Part shown: one piece after another, positions 1 through 7,549 of the stretch
How positions within the stretch are numbered: the stretch's first letter is position 1
How the letters are laid out: each line of letters opens with the position of its first letter
Assembly (NCBI GenBank): GCA_934247855.1
Contig: CAKQKA010000044.1
Location: 1 to 13,610, forward strand
Direction: 5' to 3'
DNA: 13,610 bases
From: an uncultured Clostridia bacterium
GTDB lineage: Bacteria > Bacillota > Clostridia > Christensenellales > Borkfalkiaceae
Notes under the pieces: model-generated
Database searches by the model: none
Seen by the model: only the letters and a program-made list of their open reading frames with translations
Told to the model about the DNA's origin: nothing
Position numbers and translations under genes: made by a program

Positions 1-54
1 CGTTTTTTGATTATTTGCGCGCGGCGAGTATTTATTTTAGGTTTTTTCCGGCAT

Positions 55-80
55 AAAAAAACCGCCGCGAAAAGCGACGG
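55..80 (-). terminator. Intrinsic terminator downstream of SRP RNA
   Basis: Read on the minus strand, CCGTCGC and GCGGCGG (80-74 and 68-62) form a 7-bp stem with one G-U pair around a 5-nt loop, followed by a run of T (61-55). It lies just after the 3' end of the SRP RNA, which also ends in its own T-run (94-89). It most likely ends that transcript. Positions 1-54 show nothing I can interpret. Confidence 0.75.
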
Positions 81-95
81 AGATAATCAAAAAAG

Positions 96-361
96 GCCGT
101 GCATCCGCTTTGACGTAAGGCACCGATGCGGGGGCAGCACAGGTGGCTCCTTCAAAGCTACCTCATGGCACACGAAGCATATCCGCTTAGTGCTGCTATA
201 TCCCTATCCTGACACGGTTCACGGCAGTCCGTTGCATAAGACCTTGATATCATCACTCCTTATGCTGCTCTGCCATCCATGCGATGCGCCGGGGCGGACC
301 TGCGGTCTTGCTATAGCGGATTGCAAGTTCAGGGCACCGCTAACTCCCCACCTGGCACGGC
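96..361 (-). ncRNA. ffs: Large signal recognition particle RNA (bacterial SRP/scRNA)
   Basis: This is the RNA scaffold of the signal recognition particle, which binds Ffh and directs membrane and secreted proteins to the translocon. On the minus strand the Alu-domain 5' part is recognisable: GTGCCCTGAACTTGCAATC followed by CCGCTATAGCA closely matches the Bacillus subtilis-type large SRP RNA. The Ffh-binding apical part reads GTGTCAGG..., then a GGGA tetraloop (204-201) closed by an AUA/UAU helix, then AGCAGCAC. The ends pair as GCCGTGC (361-355) with GCACGGC (102-96), which sets the boundaries at about 266 nt. That length fits the Alu-containing form typical of Firmicutes. A T-run follows the 3' end. 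Exact ends are inferred from the closing helix. Confidence 0.93.
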
Positions 362-367
362 TATGTT

Positions 368-396
368 ATTTTATACCAAAGCGATAAATAAATCAA
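368..396 (-). promoter_or_regulatory. Putative sigma70-type promoter of SRP RNA
   Basis: On the minus strand, TTGATT (396-391) is followed after 17 nt by TAAAAT (373-368), part of TATAAAAT. This places transcription start about 7 nt downstream, at about 361, exactly where the closing helix of the SRP RNA begins. Found by eye only. Confidence 0.6.
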
Positions 397-468
397 GTAA
401 AAAAAGGCAAAAAGGTCAAAAAGAAATAAACGGTTATGCGATTAAATGCAAAATTTGCCGAAAAACGC

Positions 469-497
469 TTTACACATTTTTTTACGTATGTTAAAAT
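469..497 (+). promoter_or_regulatory. Putative promoter of the ileS T-box leader
   Basis: TTTACA (469-474), a 17-nt spacer and TAAAAT (492-497) with an upstream TG (489-490) resemble an extended -10 sigma70-type promoter. A second TATAAT lies at 519-524 but has only a weak -35 (ATGATT, 496-501). Either would start transcription just before the T-box. It is divergent from the SRP RNA promoter about 75 nt away. Confidence 0.6.
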
Positions 498-530
498 GAT
501 TTCATATTCAATACATTATATAATGCGAAA

Positions 531-863
531 CGGAAACACGCCTTTGGGGGCGGTTTTACAAAGCGAGGCAGGGGCGGTGCGAGCCTGCCGTAAAATTCCC
601 ATGGGTATCCTTCCGCAGCACAGCCTTCGAAGACGTGGCGCAATCGGCTTAAGTTTGCGCGGGCGGAATAGTCGGTTGCGTGATCCTCGCGTCAAGGGGT
701 TTGAGTGCGCGCGGCATATGTCGGTATGCGGCGTGGCGTTTGCGGTAACGTTTACGGTTTGCCGAGCTTAGTCGCCTCGCCACGTTCGGCGTTTTTATCG
801 CCGTGCGAAAAAGAGTGGTAACGCGGTAACTCCGTCTCTTTACGAGGCAGGGGTTATTTTTTT
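531..863 (+). promoter_or_regulatory. T-box riboswitch leader (tRNA-Ile responsive) of ileS
   Basis: T-box leaders sense uncharged tRNA and let transcription read through into aminoacyl-tRNA synthetase genes. In stem I, a basal helix pairs CGGAA (531-535) with TTCCG (611-615). The distal hairpin pairs GGCAGG (567-572) with CCTGCC (584-589) and carries the typical GGTGCGAGCC. The specifier codon is ATC at 607-609, which fits isoleucine. The T-box proper, AGAGTGGTAACGCGG (812-826), contains the TGGT bulge expected to pair with the ACCA end of a tRNA whose discriminator is A. The terminator follows at 827-863. Canonical T-boxes read GGTACCGCG, so the GGTAACGCG here departs slightly. Position and specifier agree with control of the ileS that follows. 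The middle helices (about 616-780) were not resolved by hand. Confidence 0.93.
827..863 (+). terminator. T-box regulatory terminator
   Basis: TAACTCCGTCTC (827-838) pairs with the segment at 844-856, with one bulged A and G-U pairs, around the loop TTTAC. A run of T follows (857-863). In the alternative antiterminator fold the same left arm would pair with the T-box sequence. It ends 94 nt before the ileS start codon. Confidence 0.85.
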
Positions 864-957
864 GTCCGCAAGGTTTGCAGTTTCCGGCGGTTTCCGCCGT
901 ATGCAGACGTGCCGCCCGATTATAAAGCATTGTAAAATAACGGAAGGGAGTAAAACC

Positions 958-3900
958 ATGTACAAAAAAGTCGACACATCCATGAACTTTTTAGACAGAG
1001 AGAAAGAAGTTCTTGATTTCTGGAAAGAGAACGACGTTTTTGAAAAAAGTCTTGAAAAGACCAAAGACGGCGAAGAATTTTGTTTTTACGACGGACCGCC
1101 CACGGCGAACGGCAAGCCGCATATCGGGCACGTTTTAACGCGCGTTATGAAGGATATCATACCCCGATTCAAAACGATGAAGGGCATGCACGTTGCGAGA
1201 AAAGCGGGGTGGGATACCCACGGACTGCCCGTCGAGCTTGAAATCGAAAAGAAATTAGGGCTTGACGGCAAGCAGGATATCGAAAAGTACGGTATCGAGC
1301 CGTTTATCAAGCAATGCAAAGAAAGCGTATGGAAATACGTTGGCGAATGGGAGAAGATGTCCGACCGTATAGGTTACTGGGTGGACATGGACAACCCGTA
1401 TGTTACTTATAAAGACGATTATATCGAGTCCGAATGGTGGGCGCTCAAAAAGATCTGGGAAAAAGGTCTGTTATACAAGGGCTACAAAATCGTGCCTTAC
1501 TGCCCGCGCTGCGGTACCGCGCTTTCCTCGCACGAGGTTGCGCAAGGGTATAAGGACGTAAAAGAAAAATCAATATACGTCAAGTTCAAAGCAAAAGGCG
1601 AGGATAAATATTACCTCGTATGGACGACCACGCCGTGGACGTTGCCGTCAAACGTGGCTTTGTGTATGAACGCCAAAGAAAACTACGTGGAGATCGAAGT
1701 CGACGGAACGAGATACGTTCTTGCCGAAGCACTCGCGCCCAAGCTCTTTGAAGATTACACGGTAATAAGCACAAAAAAGGGTAAAGATTACGAATATGCC
1801 GAATACGAGCCTATGTTTGATTACGCAGTAGGTTCGTTCAAAGAAAAGGCGTTTTACGTTACCAATGCGGAATACGTTACGCTTACCGACGGCACGGGTA
1901 TAGTTCACATTGCGCCCGCTTTCGGCGAGGACGACGCCAACGTTGGAAGAGCATACAATCTGCCGTTCGTTCAGATGGTCGGTCCCGACGGCAAGTTCGT
2001 CGAAGCGGTTACCGATTACAAGGGCATGTTCTGCAAAGACGCCGACAAACAGATAATCGCAGACCTTAAAGCGAAGAACGTATTGTTCAAAGAGTTAATG
2101 TACGAACACAGCTATCCGCATTGCTGGCGCTGCAACACGCCGCTCATTTACTATGCGAGAAACAGCTGGTTCATAAAGATGACCGCCGTGCGCGACGAGC
2201 TTCTCAAAGCCAACGCGTCGGTCAACTGGATGCCCCCCACGATAGGCACGGGGCGTATGGGCAACTTCCTTGAAAACGTTATCGACTGGGGGTTATCCCG
2301 CGAGCGTTACTGGGGAACTCCGCTGCCCGTGTGGGTTTGTAAAGACTGCGGAAAAGTGCATGTGATCGGTTCTCGTCAGGAATTGTACGAACTGTCGGGC
2401 AAAAAGGACGTCGAACTGCACCGTCCGTTTATCGACGAAGTTACTTTCAAGTGCGATAAGTGCGGCGGCGAAATGCACAGGGTAAAAGAGGTTATCGACT
2501 GCTGGTTCGATTCGGGCTCGATGCCGTTTGCTCAGCTGCACTATCCGTTTGAAAACAAAGAACTGTTTGAAAAACGTTTCCCCGCAGACTTCATATCCGA
2601 AGCCGTCGATCAGACCAGAGGCTGGTTCTATACCTTGCTTGCTATCTCCACGTTGCTGTTCGATAAAGCTCCGTTCAAAAACTGCATAGTTTTGGGGCAT
2701 GTAAACGACAAGAACGGCATCAAGATGAGTAAACATCTCGGCAACGTCGTCGATCCGTGGAGCGTGCTCGATAAGCAGGGCGCGGACGCGGTAAGATGGT
2801 ATTTCTACACGTCGTCCGCTCCGTGGCTGCCGTCAAGGTTTTATGAGGATGCGGTAAGCGAATGTCAGCGTAAATTCATGGGTACTCTGTGGAACACTTA
2901 TGCGTTCTTCGTGCTGTACGCCGAAATAGATAAATACGATCCGTCGAAATACAACCTCAAAGATTGCAAACTGTCGCTTATGGATCGTTGGGTGCTTTCA
3001 AAACTCAACACGCTGGTAAAGACGGTAAACGACGGGCTTGAAGAATACAAGATTTTTGAAACCTCGCGCGCGATAGAAAGTTTCGTGGACGAACTGTCAA
3101 ACTGGTACGTTCGCCGCGGCAGAGAAAGATATTGGGGCAGCGATATGACCGATGACAAGGCTGCCGCATACACCACGCTGTGGACGGTGCTCGTAACCCT
3201 TTCCAAAGTGCTTGCGCCTTACACGCCGTTTATGGCTGAAAGTATCTACCGCAACCTTGTTCCGCAATTTTTTGCCGACGCGCCGATATCTGTCCACCTT
3301 TGCGATTTTCCGAAGTGCGACGAAAGCATGATCGATACCGAACTCGAAGAGGGTATGGAGGACGTTCTCAGCATAGTTCTGCTCGGCAGAAGCGCGAGAA
3401 ACATATCCAACGTAAAGAACAGACAGCCGCTTTCTAAGCTGTACGTAGCTACCGACAAAACGGTTAAACTCACCGAAGGTCTTTACGAAATCGCCCGAGA
3501 CGAACTCAACGTTAAGCAGCTCGAGTTGCTGCATGACGCAACAAGGTTCGTAAGCTATAAAATCAAACCGCAGTTGAAAACGTTAGGTCCTAAATACGGC
3601 AAAAAACTCAACGCTATCCGCACCTTCCTCGAAACGTGCAATACCGCAGAGGTTGTCGCAACCGTTAAGGCGGGCAAGACCTATAAAACGGTCATAGACG
3701 GCGACGAAGTCGAATTCACGCTCGACGACCTGCTCATCGGTTCGGAAAGTGCGGAGGGATATGTGTCCGCAAGCGAAAACGGACTTACAGTCGTTCTGGA
3801 CGTTCATCTTACGCCCGAACTTATCGCCGAGGGAATCATGCGCGAACTCGTATCTAAAATACAGACCATGCGTAAAGAGGCGGGGTTCGAGGTAACCGAC

Positions 3901-4089
3901 AGGATAGTTCTGCGTTACAAAGCCGAGGGCGAATCGCTCAAAGTGCTTAAAAACAACGAAAACGAGATTAAAGAAAGCGTTTTGGCTGCCAAAGTCGCGG
4001 AAGAAGATCCCGCTACGGCAGGTTACGCAAAAGAATTCACGGTAAATGACGACAACGTTACGTTATCCGTGGAAAAATATAACGGTTGA
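958..4089 (+). CDS. ileS: Isoleucyl-tRNA synthetase, type 2 (eukaryote-like)
   Basis: Cytoplasmic class I aminoacyl-tRNA synthetase that charges tRNA-Ile; 1043 aa. The ATG at 958 is chosen because GGAAGGGAG lies 8-16 nt upstream. The reading frame stays open back into the T-box, but that part is leader. The nucleotide-binding HIGH motif is at residues 55-58 and KMSKH at 589-593. The CP1 editing domain carries TTTPWTLPSN (223-232) and GTGIVHIAPAFGEDD (312-326), used to deacylate Val-tRNA-Ile. CxxC pairs at C461/C464 and C499/C502 are likely zinc ligands. The C-terminal part after the anticodon-binding domain contains TLGPKYGKK (from 875) and RELVSKIQTMRKEAGF (from 962), as in the extension typical of type 2 IleRS. 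The length (about 1040 against about 930 for type 1) and KMSKHLGN also fit type 2, a class known for reduced mupirocin sensitivity. The canonical HIGH argues against the MupA-like hyper-resistant variant. It is controlled by the upstream T-box. Confidence 0.97.
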   Translation: MYKKVDTSMNFLDREKEVLDFWKENDVFEKSLEKTKDGEEFCFYDGPPTANGKPHIGHVLTRVMKDIIPRFKTMKGMHVARKAGWDTHGLPVELEIEKKLGLDGKQDIEKYGIEPFIKQCKESVWKYVGEWEKMSDRIGYWVDMDNPYVTYKDDYIESEWWALKKIWEKGLLYKGYKIVPYCPRCGTALSSHEVAQGYKDVKEKSIYVKFKAKGEDKYYLVWTTTPWTLPSNVALCMNAKENYVEIEVDGTRYVLAEALAPKLFEDYTVISTKKGKDYEYAEYEPMFDYAVGSFKEKAFYVTNAEYVTLTDGTGIVHIAPAFGEDDANVGRAYNLPFVQMVGPDGKFVEAVTDYKGMFCKDADKQIIADLKAKNVLFKELMYEHSYPHCWRCNTPLIYYARNSWFIKMTAVRDELLKANASVNWMPPTIGTGRMGNFLENVIDWGLSRERYWGTPLPVWVCKDCGKVHVIGSRQELYELSGKKDVELHRPFIDEVTFKCDKCGGEMHRVKEVIDCWFDSGSMPFAQLHYPFENKELFEKRFPADFISEAVDQTRGWFYTLLAISTLLFDKAPFKNCIVLGHVNDKNGIKMSKHLGNVVDPWSVLDKQGADAVRWYFYTSSAPWLPSRFYEDAVSECQRKFMGTLWNTYAFFVLYAEIDKYDPSKYNLKDCKLSLMDRWVLSKLNTLVKTVNDGLEEYKIFETSRAIESFVDELSNWYVRRGRERYWGSDMTDDKAAAYTTLWTVLVTLSKVLAPYTPFMAESIYRNLVPQFFADAPISVHLCDFPKCDESMIDTELEEGMEDVLSIVLLGRSARNISNVKNRQPLSKLYVATDKTVKLTEGLYEIARDELNVKQLELLHDATRFVSYKIKPQLKTLGPKYGKKLNAIRTFLETCNTAEVVATVKAGKTYKTVIDGDEVEFTLDDLLIGSESAEGYVSASENGLTVVLDVHLTPELIAEGIMRELVSKIQTMRKEAGFEVTDRIVLRYKAEGESLKVLKNNENEIKESVLAAKVAEEDPATAGYAKEFTVNDDNVTLSVEKYNG

Positions 4090-4099
4090 CGGTGGCGGT

Positions 4100-4960
4100 A
4101 TGAGAGCTGCCGACAAATGGCGCGATTACACCGTAATCGCAACCGGAGACGGATATAAATTGGAGCGGTGGGGCAAAGTGGTTTTGCTTCGCCCCGATCC
4201 GCAGGTCATATGGAAACCGACTATCGATATGTCGGCATACAAGGGGCTTGACGCAAAATACACCCGCAGCGAAAGCGGCGGCGGAAAATGGCAATATTTC
4301 GGCAAAGTTCCCGACGAATGGACTATTTCCTACGACGACCTTACTTTTAAAATCAAACCCATGGGGTTTAAGCACACGGGGCTTTTTCCCGAGCAAGCCG
4401 TAAACTGGGATATTATGCGCGGGCTTATAAAGAATGCGGGCAGACCGATTTCGGTTCTGAATCTATTTGCCTATACGGGCGGCGCAACCGTGGCATGTCT
4501 TAACGCAGGTGCGTCCGTTTGCCATGTCGACGCGGCGAAAGGTATGGTAGAGCGCGCGGGTGAAAACGTAAGGTTGTCGGGTTTGTCCGATAAACCCGTG
4601 CGGTTTATCGTGGACGACTGCAAAAAATTCGTTCAGCGCGAAATCAGGCGCGGAAGAAAGTACGACGCGATCATAATGGATCCGCCGAGTTACGGCAGGG
4701 GACCCAACGGCGAGATGTGGAAGTTGGAAAACGAGCTTTGCGATCTTGTGGATTTATGCACGCAGGTACTTTCGGAAAGACCGTTGTTTTTCCTCATAAA
4801 CAGTTACACGACGGGGCTTCAGCCGCAGGTGCTTAAAAACGTGCTTACGCTTGCCATGAAAAATTACGACGGCGAAACCGACGCTTACGAAGTCGGTTTG
4901 CCCACAGAAGAAGGTATAATACTTCCGTGCGGCGCAAGCGGACTTTTCATCGGTAAATAA
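4100..4960 (+). CDS. Class I SAM-dependent methyltransferase (COG1092-like)
   Basis: A 286-aa Rossmann-fold methyltransferase. The SAM-binding motif I is VLNLFAYTGG (119-128), and the catalytic DPPSYGRG begins at D194, preceded by the hydrophobic strand YDAIIM. A DPPSYGRG motif with a long N-terminal half is typical of COG1092 enzymes related to RlmI/RlmK, several of which methylate 23S rRNA cytosine or guanine. The N-terminal PUA domain of RlmI is not evident, so the substrate stays open. The frame is open back to an ATG at 4046 inside ileS. I prefer the ATG at 4100, 10 nt after the ileS stop, because it avoids a 44-nt overlap; the ribosome site (GGTGGCGG) is weak, suggesting translation coupled to ileS. 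It probably shares the T-box-controlled transcript. Confidence 0.85.
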   Translation: MRAADKWRDYTVIATGDGYKLERWGKVVLLRPDPQVIWKPTIDMSAYKGLDAKYTRSESGGGKWQYFGKVPDEWTISYDDLTFKIKPMGFKHTGLFPEQAVNWDIMRGLIKNAGRPISVLNLFAYTGGATVACLNAGASVCHVDAAKGMVERAGENVRLSGLSDKPVRFIVDDCKKFVQREIRRGRKYDAIIMDPPSYGRGPNGEMWKLENELCDLVDLCTQVLSERPLFFLINSYTTGLQPQVLKNVLTLAMKNYDGETDAYEVGLPTEEGIILPCGASGLFIGK

Positions 4961-5066
4961 GGTGCGAGGCAAAAAACAGAGTGCGGCGAGGTATTGCGCG
5001 GCTGAATATGCGGCGCGGCGAAATCGCCGAAATATCAATACAAAAAGAAAAAGCGGAGTTAAATAA

Positions 5067-5777
5067 ATGATTATGAAACCCGAAGACCTCGTGGTTCTTC
5101 ACGAGGACAACCATGTAATAGTGGTGTTAAAACCGCAAAACGTACCTTGTTGCGAGGACGAAACCAAGGATATGGATCTTTTGACGGTGGTAAAAGAGCA
5201 TATAAGAATAAAGGAAAACAAACCGGGTAACGTCTATGCCGGGCTTGTCCACAGACTGGACAGGGTTACCGGCGGCGTAATGGTTTACGCCAAAAGCTCC
5301 AAGGCGGCGTCGCGTCTTTCGGCTCAGATGCGCGAGGGTGATTTCGAAAAGAAATATTCGGCGGTAGTCGTCGGTACTCCGCATGACGATCGCGCAGTGC
5401 TTCGTCACTACGTCAAGAAAAACCCCATTAACAATATGGTTTACGTTTGCGGCCAGACGGTAGAGGGCGCAAAGTTCTGCGAACTCGAATATTTCGTTTT
5501 GCAAAAGGAAAAGGGCTTGTCGCTTTGCAAAGTGATTTTGCATACGGGCAGAACGCACCAGATTCGCGTGCAGATGGCGGCGATAGGTTGCCCTGTGTTC
5601 GGCGATATGCGCTACGGCGGCGAAAAGGCCGTCAAGGGCAATCTTGCGCTTTGGGCAACCGAGCTTGCGTTCACGCATCCGGTATCCGGGCAACGTCTTG
5701 TTTTCAAGGTCGAACCGCCGTTAGATAAAACGCCCTGGAATGTGTTCAATACCGAAAAATATATCGATAAATTTTAA
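5067..5777 (+). CDS. RluA-family pseudouridine synthase
   Basis: Converts uridine to pseudouridine in rRNA or tRNA; 236 aa. The catalytic motif HRLDRVTGGVMVYAK contains the nucleophile Asp65. The second conserved block GRTHQIRVQ lies at 161-169, followed by GCPVFGDMRYGG. An N-terminal S4 RNA-binding domain is absent: the protein opens directly with the first strands of the catalytic domain (LVVLHEDNHVIVVLKP). This resembles the short RluA-type subgroup, and the target uridine cannot be told from sequence. GGAG (5055-5058) lies 8 nt before the chosen ATG; a second ATG two codons later is an alternative. A 106-nt gap separates it from the methyltransferase. It may belong to the same transcript, and no clear terminator was found between or directly after. 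Confidence 0.92.
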   Translation: MIMKPEDLVVLHEDNHVIVVLKPQNVPCCEDETKDMDLLTVVKEHIRIKENKPGNVYAGLVHRLDRVTGGVMVYAKSSKAASRLSAQMREGDFEKKYSAVVVGTPHDDRAVLRHYVKKNPINNMVYVCGQTVEGAKFCELEYFVLQKEKGLSLCKVILHTGRTHQIRVQMAAIGCPVFGDMRYGGEKAVKGNLALWATELAFTHPVSGQRLVFKVEPPLDKTPWNVFNTEKYIDKF

Positions 5778-5796
5778 AAATCGGGTGTTTCGGGCA

Positions 5797-5823
5797 TTGA
5801 AATTGCGGCGATTTGCTTATAAT
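5797..5823 (+). promoter_or_regulatory. Putative promoter of the decarboxylase genes
   Basis: TTGAAA (5797-5802) and a perfect TATAAT (5818-5823) are 15 nt apart, a slightly short spacing. They lie in the gap between rluA and the beta-subunit gene, 91 nt before its start codon. Confidence 0.45.
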
Positions 5824-5847
5824 GCGATTGTTTTTAAAGCGATATGT

Positions 5848-5877
5848 TGTAACGACTTGTTTATAAAACGAGTTACA
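5848..5877 (+). other. Hairpin / inverted repeat in the 5' leader of the decarboxylase gene
   Basis: ACTTGTTT (5855-5862) and AAACGAGT (5866-5873) form an 8-bp hairpin with one G-U pair and a 3-nt ATA loop. The overlapping outer pair TGTAAC (5848-5853) and GTTACA (5872-5877) is a perfect inverted repeat. There is no T-run after it, so it is not a simple terminator. It could be an operator, an RNA stability element or chance. Confidence 0.4.
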
Positions 5878-5913
5878 TGCAGCGCGTTTTGCCGCTAAAG
5901 GAACGGAGAAAAA

Positions 5914-7077
5914 ATGAACAGTATTTTCAACTTAAATTTTCTTGCTGAAAACTCAAAAAACATATTTGACTTTATCACCAAAAATTTTGACGGAATGAGC
6001 GGCATCGACGTTGCAAAAATGCTTGCCATGTGGGTGATAGGCGGCGTGCTTATTTTCCTTGCGATCAAAAAGGATATGGAACCGTCCTTGCTTTTGCCCA
6101 TGGGATTCGGCGCAATACTTTGCAATTTGCCCAACTCCGGCGCGATCGGTGCGGACGGACCGCTCACCACGCTTTATAACGCGGGTATAAGCAACGAGCT
6201 GTTTCCGCTGTTATTGTTCATCGGCATCGGCGCGATGATCGATTTCGAGCCTATGCTCGCAAACCCAAAACTTATGCTGTTCGGCGCGGCGGCGCAGTTC
6301 GGTATTTTCATGACGCTTAGTCTTGCCGCGTTCGTGTTCGGCAATATTACCGAAGCGGCTGCGATAGGCATGATCGGCGCGGCGGACGGACCTACGGCAA
6401 TCGTGGTCGCCAACACGCTTAAATCGTCGCAGGTCGGCTCGATCACCGTCGCGGCGTATTCGTATATGGCGCTTGTACCTATAATTCAGCCGCCAATAAT
6501 ACGTCTGCTCACCACAAAGCACGAAAGACTTACAAGGATGCCTTATAAGCCGCAGTCGGTTTCAAAACTTACCAAAATTCTGTTCCCGATATTCGTAACG
6601 ATCGTCGCAGGGCTTGTGGCACCCGCGTCGGTCGCGCTAATAGGCTTTTTGATGTTCGGCAACCTTTTGCGTGAGTGCGGCGTGCTCGGTTCTCTTTCCG
6701 AAACGGCGCAGAACGTGCTTGCGAATCTTATTACGCTCGTTTTAGGGCTTGTGGTCGCTTCGCAAATGCAATACGAAAAGTTTTTGCAGTGGTCAACGCT
6801 TATAATTCTTGCGCTCGGCTTGTTCGCGTTCGTGTTCGATACGGCCGGGGGCGTACTGTTCGCCAAGCTTTACAACGTGTTTGCAAAAGAAAAAATCAAT
6901 CCGATGATCGGCGCCGCAGGTATTTCGGCATTCCCGATGTCGTCGAGAGTTATTCATAAAATGGCGCTTAAAGAAGATCCGCAGAACTTCATTTTAATGC
7001 AGGCGGTGGCGGTCAACGTTTCGGGACAGATCGCGTCGGTTATAGCGGGCGGTCTTATACTCGGCTATTTCGGTTAA
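5914..7077 (+). CDS. oadB: Sodium ion-translocating decarboxylase, beta subunit
   Basis: Integral membrane subunit (387 aa) of the biotin-dependent decarboxylase sodium pumps (oxaloacetate, methylmalonyl-CoA, glutaconyl-CoA). It decarboxylates carboxybiotin and exports Na+. The family's conserved core is visible: MIGAADGPTAIVVAN with the key aspartate at D158, AYSYMALVPIIQPPI with Tyr182/Tyr184, and the C-terminal NVSGQIAS segment in a membrane helix. Long hydrophobic stretches cover most of the length, with a hydrophilic loop at about 200-220. The first about 30 residues are a mostly soluble extension before the first helix. The start is supported by GGAG (5905-5908) 5 nt upstream. The gamma-like gene follows 12 nt downstream. 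The substrate cannot be told because the alpha subunit is not in the window; the gene symbol is used for the family only. Confidence 0.95.
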   Translation: MNSIFNLNFLAENSKNIFDFITKNFDGMSGIDVAKMLAMWVIGGVLIFLAIKKDMEPSLLLPMGFGAILCNLPNSGAIGADGPLTTLYNAGISNELFPLLLFIGIGAMIDFEPMLANPKLMLFGAAAQFGIFMTLSLAAFVFGNITEAAAIGMIGAADGPTAIVVANTLKSSQVGSITVAAYSYMALVPIIQPPIIRLLTTKHERLTRMPYKPQSVSKLTKILFPIFVTIVAGLVAPASVALIGFLMFGNLLRECGVLGSLSETAQNVLANLITLVLGLVVASQMQYEKFLQWSTLIILALGLFAFVFDTAGGVLFAKLYNVFAKEKINPMIGAAGISAFPMSSRVIHKMALKEDPQNFILMQAVAVNVSGQIASVIAGGLILGYFG

Positions 7078-7089
7078 GGAGGGGATTGT

Positions 7090-7314
7090 ATGAGAATTTT
7101 GAATACCTTGCTTGCGGCTTCGTCCGAACAGGAGATGTTAAAAGTCAATTTCAGTACCGAAACCCTTTTGGAATCGCTTAAATTTATGGGTATCGGGCTG
7201 GTTTGCATTTTTGCCGTAGTAGGCGTTATCGCACTCGGAGTGGCACTTTTGAATAAGCTTACGCGAAAAAAGAAGCCCGCAGGCGGCGAGGAATCCGAAG
7301 AAACCGAGGGATAA
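7090..7314 (+). CDS. OadG-like small membrane subunit of the decarboxylase pump
   Basis: A 74-aa protein with one membrane helix at about residues 33-54 (FMGIGLVCIFAVVGVIALGV), then a basic stop (KLTRKKK) and an acidic tail (EESEETEG). This layout matches gamma/delta subunits (OadG/MmdD type), which hold the soluble carboxyltransferase to the beta subunit. The roughly 30-residue N-terminal stretch before the helix is longer than in typical OadG. A strong ribosome site (AAGGAGGGG, 7077-7085) overlaps the end of the beta-subunit gene, so the two are surely co-expressed. The assignment rests on topology and neighbour rather than on a sequence motif. Confidence 0.8.
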   Translation: MRILNTLLAASSEQEMLKVNFSTETLLESLKFMGIGLVCIFAVVGVIALGVALLNKLTRKKKPAGGEESEETEG

Positions 7315-7327
7315 GCATGCGTTGGCG

Positions 7328-7357
7328 GCGTGTATATCCGTACAACGGATGTATCGC
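7328..7357 (+). terminator. Hairpin after the decarboxylase genes, possible terminator
   Basis: GCG-T-GTATATCCGT (7328-7341) pairs with ACGGATGTATCGC (7345-7357) around an ACA loop, giving about 13 bp with one bulge and two G-U pairs. T-runs occur only about 15 and 28 nt later (7373-7378 and 7385-7390), the first after a small AAAAG/CTTTT hairpin. It is therefore not a textbook intrinsic terminator, but it is the only strong structure between the two units. Confidence 0.45.
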
Positions 7358-7431
7358 GCTTGCAAAAGAGACTTTTTTACAAACTTTTTTGCCGTAAAGA
7401 ATAACACTTTTATGTTTTTCGTCATATTTGA

Positions 7432-7460
7432 TTGACAAAGACAAGCTGTTAGTGTAAAAT
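7432..7460 (+). promoter_or_regulatory. Strong sigma70-type promoter
   Basis: A consensus TTGACA (7432-7437), an exact 17-nt spacer and TAAAAT (7455-7460). The predicted start at about 7467 leaves an 83-nt 5' leader before the surface-protein gene, ending in the ribosome site GGGAG (7535-7539). It is the best-matching promoter in the window and suggests high expression. Confidence 0.8.
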
Positions 7461-7549
7461 AAAACATATTATGAAAGATTATGTGTGGCAGTACAATTTG
7501 CCGAGGCAAAAAGTCGGTCGCACAGTCGATTTTTGGGAGTTTAACTTTT

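Noticed and set aside
7..771. Several short plus-strand reading frames at 7-387, 279-494 and 436-771
   Set aside because: They overlay the SRP RNA and the T-box leader, have no ribosome sites and encode low-complexity or basic sequences typical of chance frames over structured RNA.
862..957. N-terminal extension of IleRS to a TTG at 862
   Set aside because: It would begin inside the T-box terminator. The ATG at 958 has a good ribosome site and gives the normal IleRS N-terminus.
4046..4099. Earlier ATG for the methyltransferase
   Set aside because: It would overlap the conserved end of ileS by 44 nt and add residues not needed for the fold. The ATG at 4100 follows the ileS stop directly.
5127..5693. 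Long minus-strand frame opposite the pseudouridine synthase, and similar antisense frames over ileS, oadB and the surface-protein gene
   Set aside because: These are shadows caused by codon bias; they are rich in His, Arg and Cys, lack ribosome sites and show no recognisable domains.
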